Made by a program: the position numbers and the translations under genes
Assembly (NCBI GenBank): GCA_945861875.1
Contig: CAMAWC010000029.1
Span: 1 to 41,124 of the forward strand
Length of the DNA stretch: 41,124 nucleotides
DNA from: Bordetella parapertussis
GTDB taxonomy: Bacteria > Pseudomonadota > Gammaproteobacteria > Burkholderiales > SG8-39
Direction of reading: 5' to 3'
The notes under the pieces: generated by a model
The model's database searches: none
The model's input: only the letters and a program-made list of their open reading frames with translations
Told to the model about the DNA's origin: nothing
In this document: positions 1-9,844 of the stretch, piece after piece
Position numbering within the stretch: the first letter of the stretch is position 1
Layout: each line of letters starts with the position of its first letter

Positions 1-302
1 ACACCAAAGCCGCTGCTGCGGCCAAGTCAACAAACCCCCTGACAGCGGCGGAACAGGAGCAGGCCTTCCGCAAGCGCAAACAGGACGAGGAAGATGGACA
101 AAAAAAGACGCAGGAAAAACTCGCTCTGGAAACCCAAAAGCAGGAAAACTGTACCAACTCAAAAAACAACGTGATCACCCTGGAATCTGGCGGCCGCCAG
201 GCCCGTCAAGACGCGAAAGGCGAGAGGTATTTTCTTGACGACAAGCAGGTGCAGGCTGAACTCGCCAAGGCGCGGCAACAAGTCAGCACCTTCTGCAATT
301 AG
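1..302 (+). CDS. DUF4124-type protein, C-terminal part (5' end outside window)
   Basis: The frame is open from base 3 and ends at TAG 300-302, giving 99 residues of the C-terminus. The visible part is a charged Lys/Glu/Gln-rich stretch, probably helical. It is followed by a segment with the pattern Cys, then a conserved LESGGR, then GERYFLDD, and a final Cys next to the C-terminus. This is the spacing I associate with the tail of DUF4124 proteins, which are usually periplasmic with an N-terminal signal peptide. The N-terminal domain and signal peptide lie outside the window, so localisation cannot be checked. The biochemical function of the family is unknown. The gene ends 4 nt from the convergent rnfH-like gene, so there is no room for a separate terminator. 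Confidence 0.7.
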   Translation, partial: TKAAAAAKSTNPLTAAEQEQAFRKRKQDEEDGQKKTQEKLALETQKQENCTNSKNNVITLESGGRQARQDAKGERYFLDDKQVQAELAKARQQVSTFCN

Positions 303-306
303 GCAA

Positions 307-582
307 CTAGCGTTTTTTCGCGCGTGAACGCCTGATTTCCTTCGGGTCTGCCAGCAGGCGACGGTAGAGTTCGATGCGGTCACCGTTCATTAAGCGACGC
401 CGCACGTCAACTACTTTTCCAAAGATACCAACACGATCGGCAAGTTGATCGGGTTCAGGAAGTTCTCCGCATGCACCGATCAAACCAATCGCATCTGCGA
501 CGGTGGCCCCCTCTTCCAGCATGATCCTGCGCAGCATTGTGCGTTCCGGCCAGGCACAGACTACTTCAACGCTGATCGTCAT
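307..582 (-). CDS. rnfH: RnfH family ubiquitin-fold protein
   Basis: This is a small 91-residue protein of the RnfH (UPF0125) family, which has a beta-grasp ubiquitin-like fold. The N-terminus VEVVCAWPER and the motif RVGIFGKVV followed by DRIELYRRL are typical. The tail is strongly basic (RRSRAKKR). The family is named for its link to the Rnf complex in some bacteria. In most genomes, as here, it sits directly behind ratA, and its role remains unclear. Its ATG overlaps the ratA stop codon by 4 nt (ATGA type), so the two are probably translationally coupled. The length matches the family. Confidence 0.9.
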   Translation of the reverse strand: MTISVEVVCAWPERTMLRRIMLEEGATVADAIGLIGACGELPEPDQLADRVGIFGKVVDVRRRLMNGDRIELYRRLLADPKEIRRSRAKKR

Positions 583-1013
583 TTCCCGTACAAGGCTTCG
601 GCGCGGGTCACGAATGCTTCAACAAAGGTATTGGCTATGTGGTTAAACACAGGGCCGACCAGCTTTTCCAGCAACGCGCTGGAAAACTGGTACTCCAGAC
701 TGAATTCTATTTTGCAGGCATCGTCAGTCAGCGACGTGAAACGCCATAAGCCGTCCAGGGCCCGAAACGGGCCACTCACCAACTTCATGGATATGGAAGC
801 GGGCGGGAGTTGGCTGTTGCGCGTGGTGAACTGCTGCCGAACGCCGCGATAATTAAGGTGGATTGTCGCGGTAACTGTGCCCCCCTCGCGCGAATCGACT
901 TGGGCCGATTCGCACCAGGGCAAAAATTCCGGATAGTGCTCAAAGTCCTCCACCAGCGCGTACATGCGCTGTGCGCTGAATCCAACCAGGACCGAACGTT
1001 CGACCTTGATCAT
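579..1013 (-). CDS. ratA: RatA / Coq10-like START-domain protein
   Basis: This 144-residue protein has a single SRPBCC (START-like) domain. Recognisable pieces are the N-terminal VERSVLVGFSAQRMYALV, the EHYPEFLPWC segment and the C-terminal helix with NHIANTFVEAFVTRAEALYG. The family includes mitochondrial Coq10, which binds ubiquinone. It also includes E. coli RatA, reported as a ribosome-association toxin in one study; which role applies here cannot be told from sequence. It heads a two-gene unit with rnfH and is divergent from smpB across 136 bp. The ratA-smpB pairing is the common proteobacterial arrangement. Start and length agree with homologues. Confidence 0.9.
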   Translation of the reverse strand: MIKVERSVLVGFSAQRMYALVEDFEHYPEFLPWCESAQVDSREGGTVTATIHLNYRGVRQQFTTRNSQLPPASISMKLVSGPFRALDGLWRFTSLTDDACKIEFSLEYQFSSALLEKLVGPVFNHIANTFVEAFVTRAEALYGK

Positions 1014-1149
1014 CGCCTACCTGTAAAATCAACAATTCTATTCAAGTTGCCCCAATGTAGCGCTGTGCTGCCCCGGGGCGATTCAGGCCGGTCATTCGCC
1101 GCCAAGCGCGCCGGCCGCACATTTTTCGGAGACCGGTAAAACAATCGCC
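1014..1149. promoter_or_regulatory. Divergent ratA/smpB intergenic region
   Basis: This 136-bp region lies between two divergent genes, so promoters for both are expected in it. I could not assign convincing -35/-10 pairs. The only purine-rich stretch before smpB (GGAGA near 1126) is about 17 nt from the ATG, too far for a normal Shine-Dalgarno site. Confidence 0.35.
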
Positions 1150-1602
1150 ATGAGCATTGCGCAGAACAAAAAGGCTTTCCATGACTACTTCATTGAGGAT
1201 CGCTATGAAGCCGGTCTGGTTCTCCAGGGCTGGGAAGCGAAAGCCATCCGCGCCGGCAGGGCGCAGCTCAAGGAAGCCTATGTCATTGTTCGAGATGGGG
1301 AAATTTTCCTGATTGGTGCGCATATCGGGGCGTTGCCGACCGCGTCCACGCACATCAGTCCCGAGGCGACGCGAACGCGCAAATTGCTGCTGCATGCCGA
1401 AGAGATCAAAAAACTCATCGGCAAAACTGCGCAGCAAGGATACACCATGGTCCCGCTTGACCTGCATTACGTGGGGGGGCGCATAAAGCTTTCGGTGGGC
1501 CTGGCCAAAGGCAAGAAGCAGCACGACCGGCGCGAGGATGAGAAAAAGCGCGATTGGGAACGCGAGAAGCAAAGACTCGTGCGCTCCAAGGCCAAAAACT
1601 GA
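1150..1602 (+). CDS. smpB: SsrA-binding protein SmpB
   Basis: SmpB binds tmRNA and delivers it to stalled ribosomes for trans-translation. The 150-residue protein has the expected order: N-terminal [18 protein letters not shown], then [21 protein letters not shown], then [10 protein letters not shown]. The C-terminal segment [20 protein letters not shown] is the basic tail that reaches into the ribosomal A-site path. Start choice rests on family N-termini, because no good ribosome-binding site precedes the ATG. The tmRNA gene itself is not in the window. The gene converges on ppsA with a 35-bp gap. Confidence 0.97.
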   Translation: MSIAQNKKAFHDYFIEDRYEAGLVLQGWEAKAIRAGRAQLKEAYVIVRDGEIFLIGAHIGALPTASTHISPEATRTRKLLLHAEEIKKLIGKTAQQGYTMVPLDLHYVGGRIKLSVGLAKGKKQHDRREDEKKRDWEREKQRLVRSKAKN

Positions 1603-1637
1603 CGCCGGAAATATTGCGGCGGCCACATCGCCTTGCT

Positions 1638-4025
1638 TCAACTCGCCGGAACTGCACTGCCCTGCTTGGCCAGGTGCAACCATGTGTCGACAACCGTGTC
1701 CGGGTTAAGCGACAAGCTGCCTATCCCCTCGTCGGCCAGCCATTTGGCAAAATCCGGATGGTCCGACGGGCCCTGGCCGCAAATGCCGACATATTTTCCG
1801 GCCTTGCGGCAGGCCTGTATCGCCATGTGCAGCATGGCCAATACCGCAGGGTCACGCTCGTCAAAAGCGCCGGCGACAAGACCCGAGTCACGGTCCAGTC
1901 CGAGTGTCAGTTGGGTAAGGTCGTTGGAGCCGATGGAAAACCCGTCAAAGAACTCGAGGAAACGGTCGGCCAGAATTGCATTGGTCGGCAGTTCACACAT
2001 CATGATCAGCCGCAAGCCGTCCTGGCCGCGTTTGAGGCCATTGGCGGCCAGGAGGTCTATCACCTGGCGGCATTCGCCCAGCGTCCGGACAAAAGGCACC
2101 ATGATCTCGACGTTGGAAAATCCCAGCGTGTTTCTGACCTTCAACATGGCCAGGCACTCCATTTCGAAACACTCCCGGAATGAAGGGGCGATGTAGCGCG
2201 AGGCGCCGCGGAAACCCAGCATCGGGTTTTCCTCGTCCGGTTCATAGCGGCTGCCGCCGATGAGTTTCTTGTATTCGTTTGACTTGAAATCCGACAGGCG
2301 GACGATCACGGGTTTCGGCCAGAATGCTGCGGCGATCGTGGCGACACCCTCGGTGAGCTTTTCTACGTAAAAATCACGCGGACTGGCGTAACCGCGCGCA
2401 GCATGCTCAACCTGTGCCGAAAGTTCCGCCGGAAGTTTCGGGTATTCAAGTACCGCTTTCGGGTGAACGGCGATCATGTTGTTGATGACAAATTCCAGTC
2501 TCGCGAGTCCGACGCCGGCATTGGGCAGGCTCTGAAAATCAAAGGCAAGATTGGGGTTGCCGATATTCATGGTGATTTTCACCGGGCACTCGGGCATCTT
2601 CCCGCGAACCTGTGATGTCACTTCGACTTCCAGCAGGCCGCGATAGATGTTGCCCGTGTCGCCTTCGGCGCAGGATACGGTCACCTCGTTGCCGTCTTTT
2701 AGCGCCTCTGTCGCGTCGCCGCAGCCGACGACTGCCGGAATGCCCAGTTCGCGGGCAATAATCGCGGCATGGCATGTACGGCCGCCACGGTTGGTGACAA
2801 TCGCGGCGGCGCGTTTCATGACCGGCTCCCAGTTCGGGTCGGTCATGTCGGTGACAAGAATGTCGCCGGCCTTCACGCGCGACATTTCTGACGAGTCCTT
2901 CACGATGCGCACCCTGCCCTTGCCGATTTTCTGTCCAATGGCACGCCCGGTGGCGAGCAACTCCGAGGTGCTAAGCAGGCGGTAGCGCTCCTGTCCCTCC
3001 TGGGATTTGTTTGATTTGACGGTTTCGGGGCGCGCCTGGAGGATGTAAAGCTTGCCGTCGCCCTCATCCTTGCCCCACTCGATATCCATCGGCCGGCCGT
3101 AATGTGCTTCTATTTTTGTCGCGAACCGGGCCAGTTCCAGCACATCCTCATCGCTCAAGCAAAAGCGATCCTGGTCGGCTTGTGTCACCTCTACCGTTTC
3201 GACGGATTTCCCCGCTTGTGCATCCGCGGAAAAAATCATCTTGCTCATCTTAGAGCCCAGGCTGCGGCGTATCAGTGCCGGTTTGCCCGCATTGAGCATG
3301 GGTTTGTGGACATAGAACTCATCCGGATTCACGGCCCCCTGCACGACCATCTCGCCAAGGCCCCAGGAAGCGGTGATAAAGACAACGTCCATGAAACCCG
3401 ACTCGGTATCCATGGTGAACATGACGCCGCTTGCACTGCTCTTAACCATGCGCTGTACGCCGGCGGACAACGCCACATCGGCATGTGCGTAACCCTGGTG
3501 GACTCGATAGGAAATGGCACGATCGTTGTAAAGCGAGGCGAATACATGCTTCATCGCCACAAGGACGTTGGCAATGCCGCGAATATTCAGGAATGTTTCC
3601 TGCTGCCCGGCGAACGAGGCATCGGGCATGTCCTCGGCGGTCGCACTGGAGCGCACCGCAACCGCGACCTCCCCGCCCGCCTCCTTCATCATCTGCGCGT
3701 ACGCAGTCGCGATGTGCGCCTCAAGATCCTTCGGGAACGGCGTTTCGATGATCCACTGGCGGATCTGCGCCCCGCATGCCGCCAGCGCCTCGACATCGTC
3801 GGGATTGAGCGCGCCAAGGCGTTCGGCAATACGCTTGTCCAGCCCACTCTGGGCCAGAAAGTCGCGAAAAGCCTGCGCTGTAGTGGCAAAACCACCGGGC
3901 ACCCGGATACCAGCCTTTGCCAATTGGCTGATCATTTCCCCAAGGGAGGCATTCTTTCCGCCCACGCGTTCGACGTCTGTCATGCGAAGTTGGTCCAGGC
4001 GCGCTACACATGATGTCTGCGTCAT
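1638..4025 (-). CDS. ppsA: Phosphoenolpyruvate synthase
   Basis: This enzyme converts pyruvate, ATP and water to phosphoenolpyruvate, AMP and phosphate, the entry step to gluconeogenesis. The 795-residue protein has the full three-part layout. The N-terminal ATP-grasp nucleotide-binding region starts near [11 protein letters not shown] (residues 21-31) and includes [20 protein letters not shown]. The central phosphohistidine domain carries [10 protein letters not shown] with the catalytic His at about residue 419. The C-terminal PEP/pyruvate TIM-barrel includes [15 protein letters not shown] and [13 protein letters not shown]. It is divergent from ppsR, the kinase/phosphorylase that controls this enzyme, which supports the assignment over pyruvate phosphate dikinase. 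Nothing looks damaged. Confidence 0.97.
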   Translation of the reverse strand: MTQTSCVARLDQLRMTDVERVGGKNASLGEMISQLAKAGIRVPGGFATTAQAFRDFLAQSGLDKRIAERLGALNPDDVEALAACGAQIRQWIIETPFPKDLEAHIATAYAQMMKEAGGEVAVAVRSSATAEDMPDASFAGQQETFLNIRGIANVLVAMKHVFASLYNDRAISYRVHQGYAHADVALSAGVQRMVKSSASGVMFTMDTESGFMDVVFITASWGLGEMVVQGAVNPDEFYVHKPMLNAGKPALIRRSLGSKMSKMIFSADAQAGKSVETVEVTQADQDRFCLSDEDVLELARFATKIEAHYGRPMDIEWGKDEGDGKLYILQARPETVKSNKSQEGQERYRLLSTSELLATGRAIGQKIGKGRVRIVKDSSEMSRVKAGDILVTDMTDPNWEPVMKRAAAIVTNRGGRTCHAAIIARELGIPAVVGCGDATEALKDGNEVTVSCAEGDTGNIYRGLLEVEVTSQVRGKMPECPVKITMNIGNPNLAFDFQSLPNAGVGLARLEFVINNMIAVHPKAVLEYPKLPAELSAQVEHAARGYASPRDFYVEKLTEGVATIAAAFWPKPVIVRLSDFKSNEYKKLIGGSRYEPDEENPMLGFRGASRYIAPSFRECFEMECLAMLKVRNTLGFSNVEIMVPFVRTLGECRQVIDLLAANGLKRGQDGLRLIMMCELPTNAILADRFLEFFDGFSIGSNDLTQLTLGLDRDSGLVAGAFDERDPAVLAMLHMAIQACRKAGKYVGICGQGPSDHPDFAKWLADEGIGSLSLNPDTVVDTWLHLAKQGSAVPAS

Positions 4026-4127
4026 CAGATTGACTCTCGGAAGGAATGGGTTGATGGACGGGTATAAACACTATATTTTACCAACTTGGCCATTGTTGCG
4101 CAGCACAAAACCGTCCTCAGGTAGCTC
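4026..4127. promoter_or_regulatory. Divergent ppsA/ppsR promoter region
   Basis: This 102-bp region separates the start codons of ppsA (minus) and ppsR (plus). Its centre (about 4060-4080) is AT-rich against a GC-rich background. On the plus strand TTGATG (4051-4056) and TATATT (4072-4077) could be a -35/-10 pair, but with a short 15-nt spacer. No clear pair was seen for ppsA. The promoter call is an inference from layout. Confidence 0.4.
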
Positions 4128-4955
4128 ATGCCCGACAAATACCGCACCATATTTTTCATATCCGATGGCACCGGCATCACAGCCGAAATGCTCGGTCACA
4201 GCCTGCTTAGCCAGTTTGAAGACATCAAGTTCAGGCAGGAGACAATCCCATTTGTCGATACGGCCGAGAAAGCCGGCGCAGCCCTTGAGCGAATTGCACA
4301 GGCCGGCAAGGTCGGGAATGGCCGGCCCATTGTCTTTACCAGCCTTGTCAATACAACGGTCAGAGCAAGCCTGCGTTCAGCCGATGCCTTGGTCCTGGAT
4401 TTTTTCGAGACGTTTATCGGGCCCCTTGAGCTTGAGTTGGGCCAAAAATCAACCCATACAATGGGTCGATCACATAGCGCGACCGATCAAAAGCAATACC
4501 AGCATCGCATAGAAGCCGTAAATTTCGCCTTGGCCCACGATGATGGCCAGTCAAATCGCGAACTGGCCAAGGCTGACGTGATTCTGGTCGGGGTTTCTCG
4601 GAGCGGGAAGACACCGACTAGTCTTTACCTAGCCTTGCAGTTTGGCGTCCTAGCAGCAAACTATCCGCTGATCCCGGACGATTTTGACCGGGACACACTG
4701 CCAAGCTCCCTGCTGCCCTTTCGCAACAAGCTGTTCGGTTTGACGATTGTCGCGGAGCGCCTTGCCGAGATCAGGAAGGAGCGGCGGCCAAACAGCCAAT
4801 ATGCCCTACTGGCAAACTGCCGGAGGGAGGTTGAGCAAGCCGAGTCCCTGATGCGGCGCGAAGGAATACGCTGGCTCAATTCAACGACTAAATCCATTGA
4901 GGAAATCTCCACGACGATTCTTCAGGAAGTCGGACTGGAGCGGCGCGTCTACTAG
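4128..4955 (+). CDS. ppsR: Phosphoenolpyruvate synthase regulatory protein (PSRP)
   Basis: This is a bifunctional regulator of the DUF299 family. It inactivates PEP synthase by ADP-dependent phosphorylation of a threonine next to the catalytic His, and reactivates it by phosphate-dependent dephosphorylation. The 275-residue protein begins with the typical [15 protein letters not shown] (residues 6-20). It has the P-loop-like [15 protein letters not shown] at about 155-169, followed by [12 protein letters not shown]. Length and ends match the family. Its likely target is the divergent ppsA 102 bp away, which contains the expected TCHAA site. The gene converges on the RNA methyltransferase gene with a 46-bp gap. 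Confidence 0.95.
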   Translation: MPDKYRTIFFISDGTGITAEMLGHSLLSQFEDIKFRQETIPFVDTAEKAGAALERIAQAGKVGNGRPIVFTSLVNTTVRASLRSADALVLDFFETFIGPLELELGQKSTHTMGRSHSATDQKQYQHRIEAVNFALAHDDGQSNRELAKADVILVGVSRSGKTPTSLYLALQFGVLAANYPLIPDDFDRDTLPSSLLPFRNKLFGLTIVAERLAEIRKERRPNSQYALLANCRREVEQAESLMRREGIRWLNSTTKSIEEISTTILQEVGLERRVY

Positions 4956-5001
4956 ATCGAGGGACCCGCTTCATCTTTGGGGCCCCGCGTATCAGTGGAG
5001 C

Positions 5002-5790
5002 TTACTGCCCCCGCGACAAGCGCTGTCGAGCCTGCTCGAACAGGCAGACCGCCGCTGCAGCTGCAACATTGATCGATTCTGTCGTGCCGGCCATCGGAAT
5101 ACAGACGCAAGCATCGGCCGCATGCATCAAACCAGTTGATACACCCGCCCCCTCATTGCCAAAAATCCATGCGACCGGACCGGTCAGCGCGGCCTGGTAA
5201 ATGTTCGTCGTGCTATCGACGACGGTCGCAAAAGCGAGTCCTTCTCGCCGATTTAGCAACTCGATAAGATCAACTTCCTCGTGAATGGAAAGGCTGAAAT
5301 GCGCGCCCATTCCCGCGCGCAGCACCTTGGGCGACCAGGCGAATATGGATTTTTTTGACAGGAATACATCACAAATTCCCGCCGCCGCCGCGCTGCGCAG
5401 AATCGAACCGAGATTGCCTGGATCCTGAATTTCTTCGAGTAAAAGGGCGTTACCAACCGACCCGGGGAGGACGGCCGGCGGTGGGGTGTCAACCAGGGCC
5501 ATTATGCCGACCGGACTTGCAACCTGCGCAACCGCGTCATAGAGGCCGTCGCTCAAGGAATAGACATGGCCGGCTGGACATTTTGCGACAAGACGGCCAA
5601 TCTCTGCAGATTGCGCGACCGATTCGCGCACAATGATGGCTTGCGCCGCCAAGCCGCTGCTGGCATAGGCTTCCAACAGGTGGATGCCATCGAGTATTGT
5701 CGTGCGTGCTTCGCGCCTGGCACGCGAGGATGCGGCAAGCCTTAGCAGCGATTTGTAAAACGGATTGTCACGTGATCGCAGCGCTTTCAA
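5002..5790 (-). CDS. TrmH/SpoU family RNA 2'-O-methyltransferase
   Basis: This is a 262-residue SPOUT-fold methyltransferase that transfers a methyl group from S-adenosylmethionine to a ribose 2'-OH of tRNA or rRNA. All three SpoU motifs are visible: PGNLGSILRSAAAAG (motif 1), WIFGNEGAG (motif 2) and IPMAGTTESINVAAAAAV (motif 3). The N-terminal part, with TTILDGIHLLEAY, resembles the substrate-binding domain of RlmB-like members. The exact target nucleotide cannot be set from sequence, so no symbol is given. It is the last gene of the large minus-strand cluster, 4 nt after rnhB, as in many betaproteobacteria. Confidence 0.92.
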   Translation of the reverse strand: MKALRSRDNPFYKSLLRLAASSRARREARTTILDGIHLLEAYASSGLAAQAIIVRESVAQSAEIGRLVAKCPAGHVYSLSDGLYDAVAQVASPVGIMALVDTPPPAVLPGSVGNALLLEEIQDPGNLGSILRSAAAAGICDVFLSKKSIFAWSPKVLRAGMGAHFSLSIHEEVDLIELLNRREGLAFATVVDSTTNIYQAALTGPVAWIFGNEGAGVSTGLMHAADACVCIPMAGTTESINVAAAAAVCLFEQARQRLSRGQ

Positions 5791-5794
5791 GATT

Positions 5795-6373
5795 TCAGCC
5801 TTGTTCCATCACGCGCTTAACGGGGGCAAAAGATTTGCGATAAATTTCGCAAATGCCGTATTGCTGGATTGCCGCAAGGTGTGCCGCGGTTGGATAGCCT
5901 TTGTGGCGGTCGAGGCCGTAAGCGGGAAAGCGATCGTGCAGCTTCAGCATTTCCGCATCCCGGGAAGTTTTTGCCAGAATTGACGCGGCGGAAATGGCCG
6001 CGACTGTTCGATCACCCTTCACGACGGCCTTGGCGGGCATTTCGACATCAGGGCAGTAAAGTCCATCTACCAGGATTGCGGACGGGCGTACGTGCAATGC
6101 TTCCACCGCCCGCCGCATGGCCAGGAGGCTTGCGCGAAGAATATTAAGGCGGTCAATCTCCTCGACCGACGCGGATGCGATGGCCCAGGAAACAGCGTCC
6201 CTGCGAATCTCAATCGCCAGCTTTTCGCGCTTTGCCGCGCTCAGGGTTTTGGAGTCGGCCAGGCCGGTGATGCAATGTCGTGAATCGAGAATCACGGCTG
6301 CGGCAAACACGGGCCCGGCCAGAGGCCCCCTGCCCGCCTCATCGACCCCGCAGACAAGATCAAAAGAATTCAT
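5795..6373 (-). CDS. rnhB: Ribonuclease HII
   Basis: This enzyme cleaves RNA in RNA/DNA hybrids and starts removal of single ribonucleotides misplaced in DNA. The 192-residue protein opens with [14 protein letters not shown], holding the Asp11-Glu12 metal ligands. A further acidic residue lies in [10 protein letters not shown] (Asp103). The C-terminal block has [20 protein letters not shown] and [11 protein letters not shown], both diagnostic of HII rather than HI. It overlaps the lpxB stop by 4 nt, the same lpxB-rnhB coupling as in E. coli. Confidence 0.96.
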   Translation of the reverse strand: MNSFDLVCGVDEAGRGPLAGPVFAAAVILDSRHCITGLADSKTLSAAKREKLAIEIRRDAVSWAIASASVEEIDRLNILRASLLAMRRAVEALHVRPSAILVDGLYCPDVEMPAKAVVKGDRTVAAISAASILAKTSRDAEMLKLHDRFPAYGLDRHKGYPTAAHLAAIQQYGICEIYRKSFAPVKRVMEQG

Positions 6374-7530
6374 GCTGCCGCTTTTGATCCGATCAATTGG
6401 CGTATGGCCGCTACGGCGCGTTGCGCGGTGCCTTGCCGCAATGCCCCGTGCAAAAGCGCCAGTCGCTCGGGCAGGCGTCTTGTCACAACCGGGTCGCGTA
6501 ACAGGTTTACCAGGGCCTGTGACAGGTTCTCCGGAGTGGCCTCATCCTGCAAAAACTCGGGCACTATGAACTCGCCGGACAGGACGTTGGGCAAGCCCAC
6601 CCACGGCTGATAGTGTAGCTTCGACATCAACTTAAAGGTGAGTCGGTTCATATGGTAAGTGATGACCATCGGCTTGCGCAGCAATGCCGCTTCAAGGGTT
6701 GCGGTGCCGCTGGCGATAAGCGCAACGTCGCTGGCTGCCAGCGCGTCCCTGCCGTGGCCGAAAAGGACCGTGAGGGGCAGGTCGGTTGCCCGGGCATCGT
6801 ACAAGGCCTGGTCGAATTGGGATCGCGTTTCACGACTCAGCAATGGCACAAGAAAGTGAACGTTAGGAAAGAGTTTCAGCACCGCCTTCGCCGTTTCGGC
6901 AAACAGTCTGCCCATGTGCGCAAGCTCGGTTTGTCGGCTTCCGGGCATGAGCGTGACAATCTTGCAGCCCGCTGGAACTTTCAGCAGCACACGCATTTCT
7001 TCAGTCTGGTCATGCTCGGGAATAATGTCGCCCAGCGGGTGGCCGACAAAGGTCACACCTATTCCCGCGTCCCTGTAGAGCTCGGCTTCAAAAGGGAAGA
7101 GTACGAGCATGTGGTCTGCGGATTTGGCAATTGTTTTGATTCGGTTGCCCCGCCATGCCCATATGGACGGGCTGACGTAATGCACCGTGAGGATGCCCGC
7201 TGATTTCAGGCCTCGCTCAAGTCCGAGATTAAAATCCGGAGCGTCAATGCCTATGAAGATATCGGGCTTTGAGCGTAGGAGACTGCGTGCAAGCTTCCGT
7301 CGGATAGCGGCAATTTCAAGGTAATGCCGCAGTACCTCTATATAGCCCCGGATAGCAAGCTTTTCCATGGGGAAGAGGCTTCGCAAGCCCTCTGCTTCCA
7401 TTTTCGGGCCGCCTATTCCCGTGAACTCAGCTTGGGGAAACTGGGTCTTGAGTGCCTTGATGAGGTGGGATCCGAGCAAGTCGCCGGATGCCTCGCCTGC
7501 GACCATGGCAATCAATAAACGATCACCCAT
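6370..7530 (-). CDS. lpxB: Lipid-A-disaccharide synthase
   Basis: LpxB joins UDP-2,3-diacylglucosamine and 2,3-diacylglucosamine-1-phosphate to form the beta-1,6 disaccharide of lipid A at the inner face of the cytoplasmic membrane. The 386-residue protein has the GT19 family hallmarks: N-terminal [16 protein letters not shown], then [31 protein letters not shown] and FVGHPLGD. The C-terminal part has [20 protein letters not shown] and YHMNRLTF. Length is normal. It follows lpxA by 4 nt and overlaps rnhB by 4 nt. Confidence 0.97.
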   Translation of the reverse strand: MGDRLLIAMVAGEASGDLLGSHLIKALKTQFPQAEFTGIGGPKMEAEGLRSLFPMEKLAIRGYIEVLRHYLEIAAIRRKLARSLLRSKPDIFIGIDAPDFNLGLERGLKSAGILTVHYVSPSIWAWRGNRIKTIAKSADHMLVLFPFEAELYRDAGIGVTFVGHPLGDIIPEHDQTEEMRVLLKVPAGCKIVTLMPGSRQTELAHMGRLFAETAKAVLKLFPNVHFLVPLLSRETRSQFDQALYDARATDLPLTVLFGHGRDALAASDVALIASGTATLEAALLRKPMVITYHMNRLTFKLMSKLHYQPWVGLPNVLSGEFIVPEFLQDEATPENLSQALVNLLRDPVVTRRLPERLALLHGALRQGTAQRAVAAIRQLIGSKAAA

Positions 7531-7534
7531 TGAG

Positions 7535-8308
7535 TCAGCGGATCAGGCCGCGACTGGACTGCGCGATAAAGTCAATGAACGGACGAAGCTCGGCATGCTG
7601 CTCCGCCTGCCTGGCCAATTCCTGTCTTGCCTCCTCCAAGGTCAGGCCGGATCGGTATAAGACCTTGTAAGCACGCCTTATGGCTGTAATGGCATCCGGC
7701 GTGAATCCGCGGCGTTTCAGTCCTTCGGCGTTGATACCGTGGGGCCTCGCCGTATTGCCTGCCGCCGTCACATAGGGCGGCAAATCCTTCAGGAGGACCG
7801 TACCTACGGCGGTGATGCTATGAGCGCCTATCCTGACGTATTGGTGCGCGCCGGTAAATCCGCCGAGAATGGCGTGATCCCCAACGTGCACATGTCCGGC
7901 CAGTTGGGCGTTATTGGCAAAAATTGTATGACTACCGATCTGGCAATCGTGGGCAAAATGGACATAGGCCATAATCCAGTTATCGTTGCCGACCCGCGTA
8001 ACACCGGCGTCCTGTATGGTTCCCCTGTTCAATGTGCAGAACTCACGGATTACATTACGGTCACCGATTTCAAGTGCCGTCGGCTCATTCCGGTATTTTT
8101 TGTCCTGTGGGGCCGCTCCGATCGATGAAAACTGAAAAATTCTGTTTTCAGTTCCAATCCTGGTCGGTCCCTCGATGACGACATGGGGCCCGACAGTGCT
8201 TCCCCTGCCAATCTCTACGTTGTCGCCAATGACCGCGTAAGGACCAACGACGACATCAGACGCGAGTTTCGCTCCGGGATGAACAATGGCACTGGAATGG
8301 ATGCTCAT
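7535..8308 (-). CDS. lpxA: UDP-N-acetylglucosamine acyltransferase
   Basis: LpxA performs the first step of lipid A synthesis, moving a 3-hydroxyacyl chain from acyl carrier protein to UDP-GlcNAc. The 257-residue protein is a left-handed beta-helix of hexapeptide repeats (IGDNVEIG, IGTENRIF and similar) with a helical C-terminus. The catalytic His lies in HFAHDCQIG at about residue 120. The downstream ANNAQLAGHV matches the family. It lies between fabZ and lpxB. The 70-bp gap before it is the widest in this stretch. The ribosome-binding site is weak, so re-initiation after fabZ is possible. Confidence 0.97.
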   Translation of the reverse strand: MSIHSSAIVHPGAKLASDVVVGPYAVIGDNVEIGRGSTVGPHVVIEGPTRIGTENRIFQFSSIGAAPQDKKYRNEPTALEIGDRNVIREFCTLNRGTIQDAGVTRVGNDNWIMAYVHFAHDCQIGSHTIFANNAQLAGHVHVGDHAILGGFTGAHQYVRIGAHSITAVGTVLLKDLPPYVTAAGNTARPHGINAEGLKRRGFTPDAITAIRRAYKVLYRSGLTLEEARQELARQAEQHAELRPFIDFIAQSSRGLIR

Positions 8309-8378
8309 TTCGCCATGGCTCTGCGAGGCGAATATTCGGTTATCGTCGGGTCTTCGAGAAAATGCTTCACTGTGCAGA

Positions 8379-8822
8379 TCACAAAGACCGGTTGGTGCAC
8401 ATCAGCTTGGCTTGTGCCGCGACGGCATCGCCTACGCGCGCCTCTGCAGTGTACTTCCAGATACCGCGAACAATGCGGTCAATGGAAACATGCAGCATCA
8501 ACTGGTCACCCGGAACGACCGGCCGCTTGAATCGCGCCTCGTCTATGCCGACAAAATAGATGACTGACTTGGCATCAGGCTTGGTGTCCAGTGTCCGGAA
8601 GGACAGCAAGGCTGCCGCCTGAGCCAGTGCTTCGATGATGAGCACGCCGGGCATTACCGGGTGGTGGGGGAAATGGCCGGCAAAAAAAGGTTCGTTAATA
8701 GTCACATTTTTCAACGCAACGATGCTCTTCCCAGGTTCGCATTCAATCACCCGGTCGACAAGAAGCAGCGGGTAGCGGTGTGGCAGGTGCTCGAGAATTG
8801 CGCCGATTTCCATAGAATTCAC
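8379..8822 (-). CDS. fabZ: 3-hydroxyacyl-[ACP] dehydratase FabZ
   Basis: FabZ dehydrates 3-hydroxyacyl-ACP during fatty acid elongation and competes with LpxA for 3-hydroxyacyl-ACP, which fits its place between lpxD and lpxA. The 147-residue hot-dog fold protein has [13 protein letters not shown] near the N-terminus. The active-site helix contains [14 protein letters not shown] with catalytic His50, and IIEALAQAA with Glu64. No FabA-type features are seen. Its start overlaps the lpxD stop by 4 nt. Confidence 0.97.
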   Translation of the reverse strand: MNSMEIGAILEHLPHRYPLLLVDRVIECEPGKSIVALKNVTINEPFFAGHFPHHPVMPGVLIIEALAQAAALLSFRTLDTKPDAKSVIYFVGIDEARFKRPVVPGDQLMLHVSIDRIVRGIWKYTAEARVGDAVAAQAKLMCTNRSL

Positions 8823-9844
8823 TTGCTGCTCTCCTTTTTTTCGAGGGCAGAAATGCGATCTGCCATTTTGTGCAAGCCCCGCAGGTGCGCGGCATTGCGC
8901 AACCAGTTCTGGTGATCGTCGAGCGGGAAAGACCCCGTATACTTTCCCGGTTTATTTATGGATTTGATCACCATAGTTCCCGGCGAAATACTGACGTAAT
9001 CGGCAATGCTAAGATGCCCCAGGATCATGGCCGCGCCGCCAATCGTGCAATACCTGCCGATGTTTGCGCTGCCCGCTATGCCGACGCACCCGGCTATTGC
9101 GCTGTGTGCGCCAATGCGCACGTTGTGACCGACCTGGATCTGGTTGTCCAACTTGACGCCATCTTCGATTACGGTGTCATCAAGGGCGCCGCGGTCTATG
9201 GTGGTATTGGCTCCGATTTCCACATCATCGCCGATGCGAACGGATCCGATTTGTGGAATTTTCAGCCACTTCCCTTCCGCACGTGCAAGTCCGAAGCCAT
9301 CGGACCCTACGACGGCACCGGCGTGAAACAACCCTCTCTGGCCGATCTGGCAGCCATGGTAGACCGTAACGCGTGCGTACAGGCGGGTATCGGCGCCAAT
9401 GTGCACCTTGTCGCCAATTATGCTGCCGACTCCAATCAACGTTCCTGCATCAATGCGTGCGTCGGCGCCGATATAACATCCCGCTGCCAATTGCGCGTCA
9501 CCGGATATGATGGCCCCCGGGTGAACGACGGCAGTGGGATGGATGCCCGGCTGAACCTCCACCGGTGGATTGAACAGAAGCGATACCCTGGCAAAGTACA
9601 AGTATGGGTCGTCGCAAAGAATGCGGGGCTTCTTCACGGTGTCGCGCTCAGGATAAGGAAGTATGAACGCGCCGGCGCGGCTTGCGGCCAGAAGCCGACG
9701 GTACCTGGGCTGAGTGAGAAATGATATGTGGTTGGAGTCCGCACTCTCCAAGCTTGCAACCTGGTCTACGAATACGTCCGGGTTCCCGAGCAGTTCACCG
9801 CCGAATCGCTCGGCGATTTCAGCCAGGCGGTAGGCTCTGGTCAT
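8819..9844 (-). CDS. lpxD: UDP-3-O-acylglucosamine N-acyltransferase
   Basis: LpxD adds the N-linked 3-hydroxyacyl chain in the third lipid A step. The 341-residue protein has the N-terminal uridine-binding domain, with [18 protein letters not shown] (about residues 38-55) and FARVSLLF. A long hexapeptide-repeat beta-helix follows, then a C-terminal helix. The catalytic His is in [10 protein letters not shown] (about His240). Family motifs [17 protein letters not shown] and [15 protein letters not shown] are present. The start codon overlaps the last base of the skp stop (TAATG) and the end overlaps fabZ by 4 nt. Confidence 0.97.
   Translation of the reverse strand: MTRAYRLAEIAERFGGELLGNPDVFVDQVASLESADSNHISFLTQPRYRRLLAASRAGAFILPYPERDTVKKPRILCDDPYLYFARVSLLFNPPVEVQPGIHPTAVVHPGAIISGDAQLAAGCYIGADARIDAGTLIGVGSIIGDKVHIGADTRLYARVTVYHGCQIGQRGLFHAGAVVGSDGFGLARAEGKWLKIPQIGSVRIGDDVEIGANTTIDRGALDDTVIEDGVKLDNQIQVGHNVRIGAHSAIAGCVGIAGSANIGRYCTIGGAAMILGHLSIADYVSISPGTMVIKSINKPGKYTGSFPLDDHQNWLRNAAHLRGLHKMADRISALEKKESSK

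Noticed and set aside
1603-1622. Terminator between smpB and ppsA
   Set aside because: CGCCG and CGGCG can pair with a 9-nt AT-rich loop, but the stem has only five base pairs and no T run follows on either strand.
3102-4013. Open frame of 303 codons antisense to ppsA
   Set aside because: ppsA is intact and well supported over the same bases; no domain is seen in the antisense protein.
8309-8378. Hidden gene or regulatory element between fabZ and lpxA
   Set aside because: The 70-bp gap has no start with a ribosome-binding site, no strong hairpin and no promoter pair; it appears to be plain spacer.
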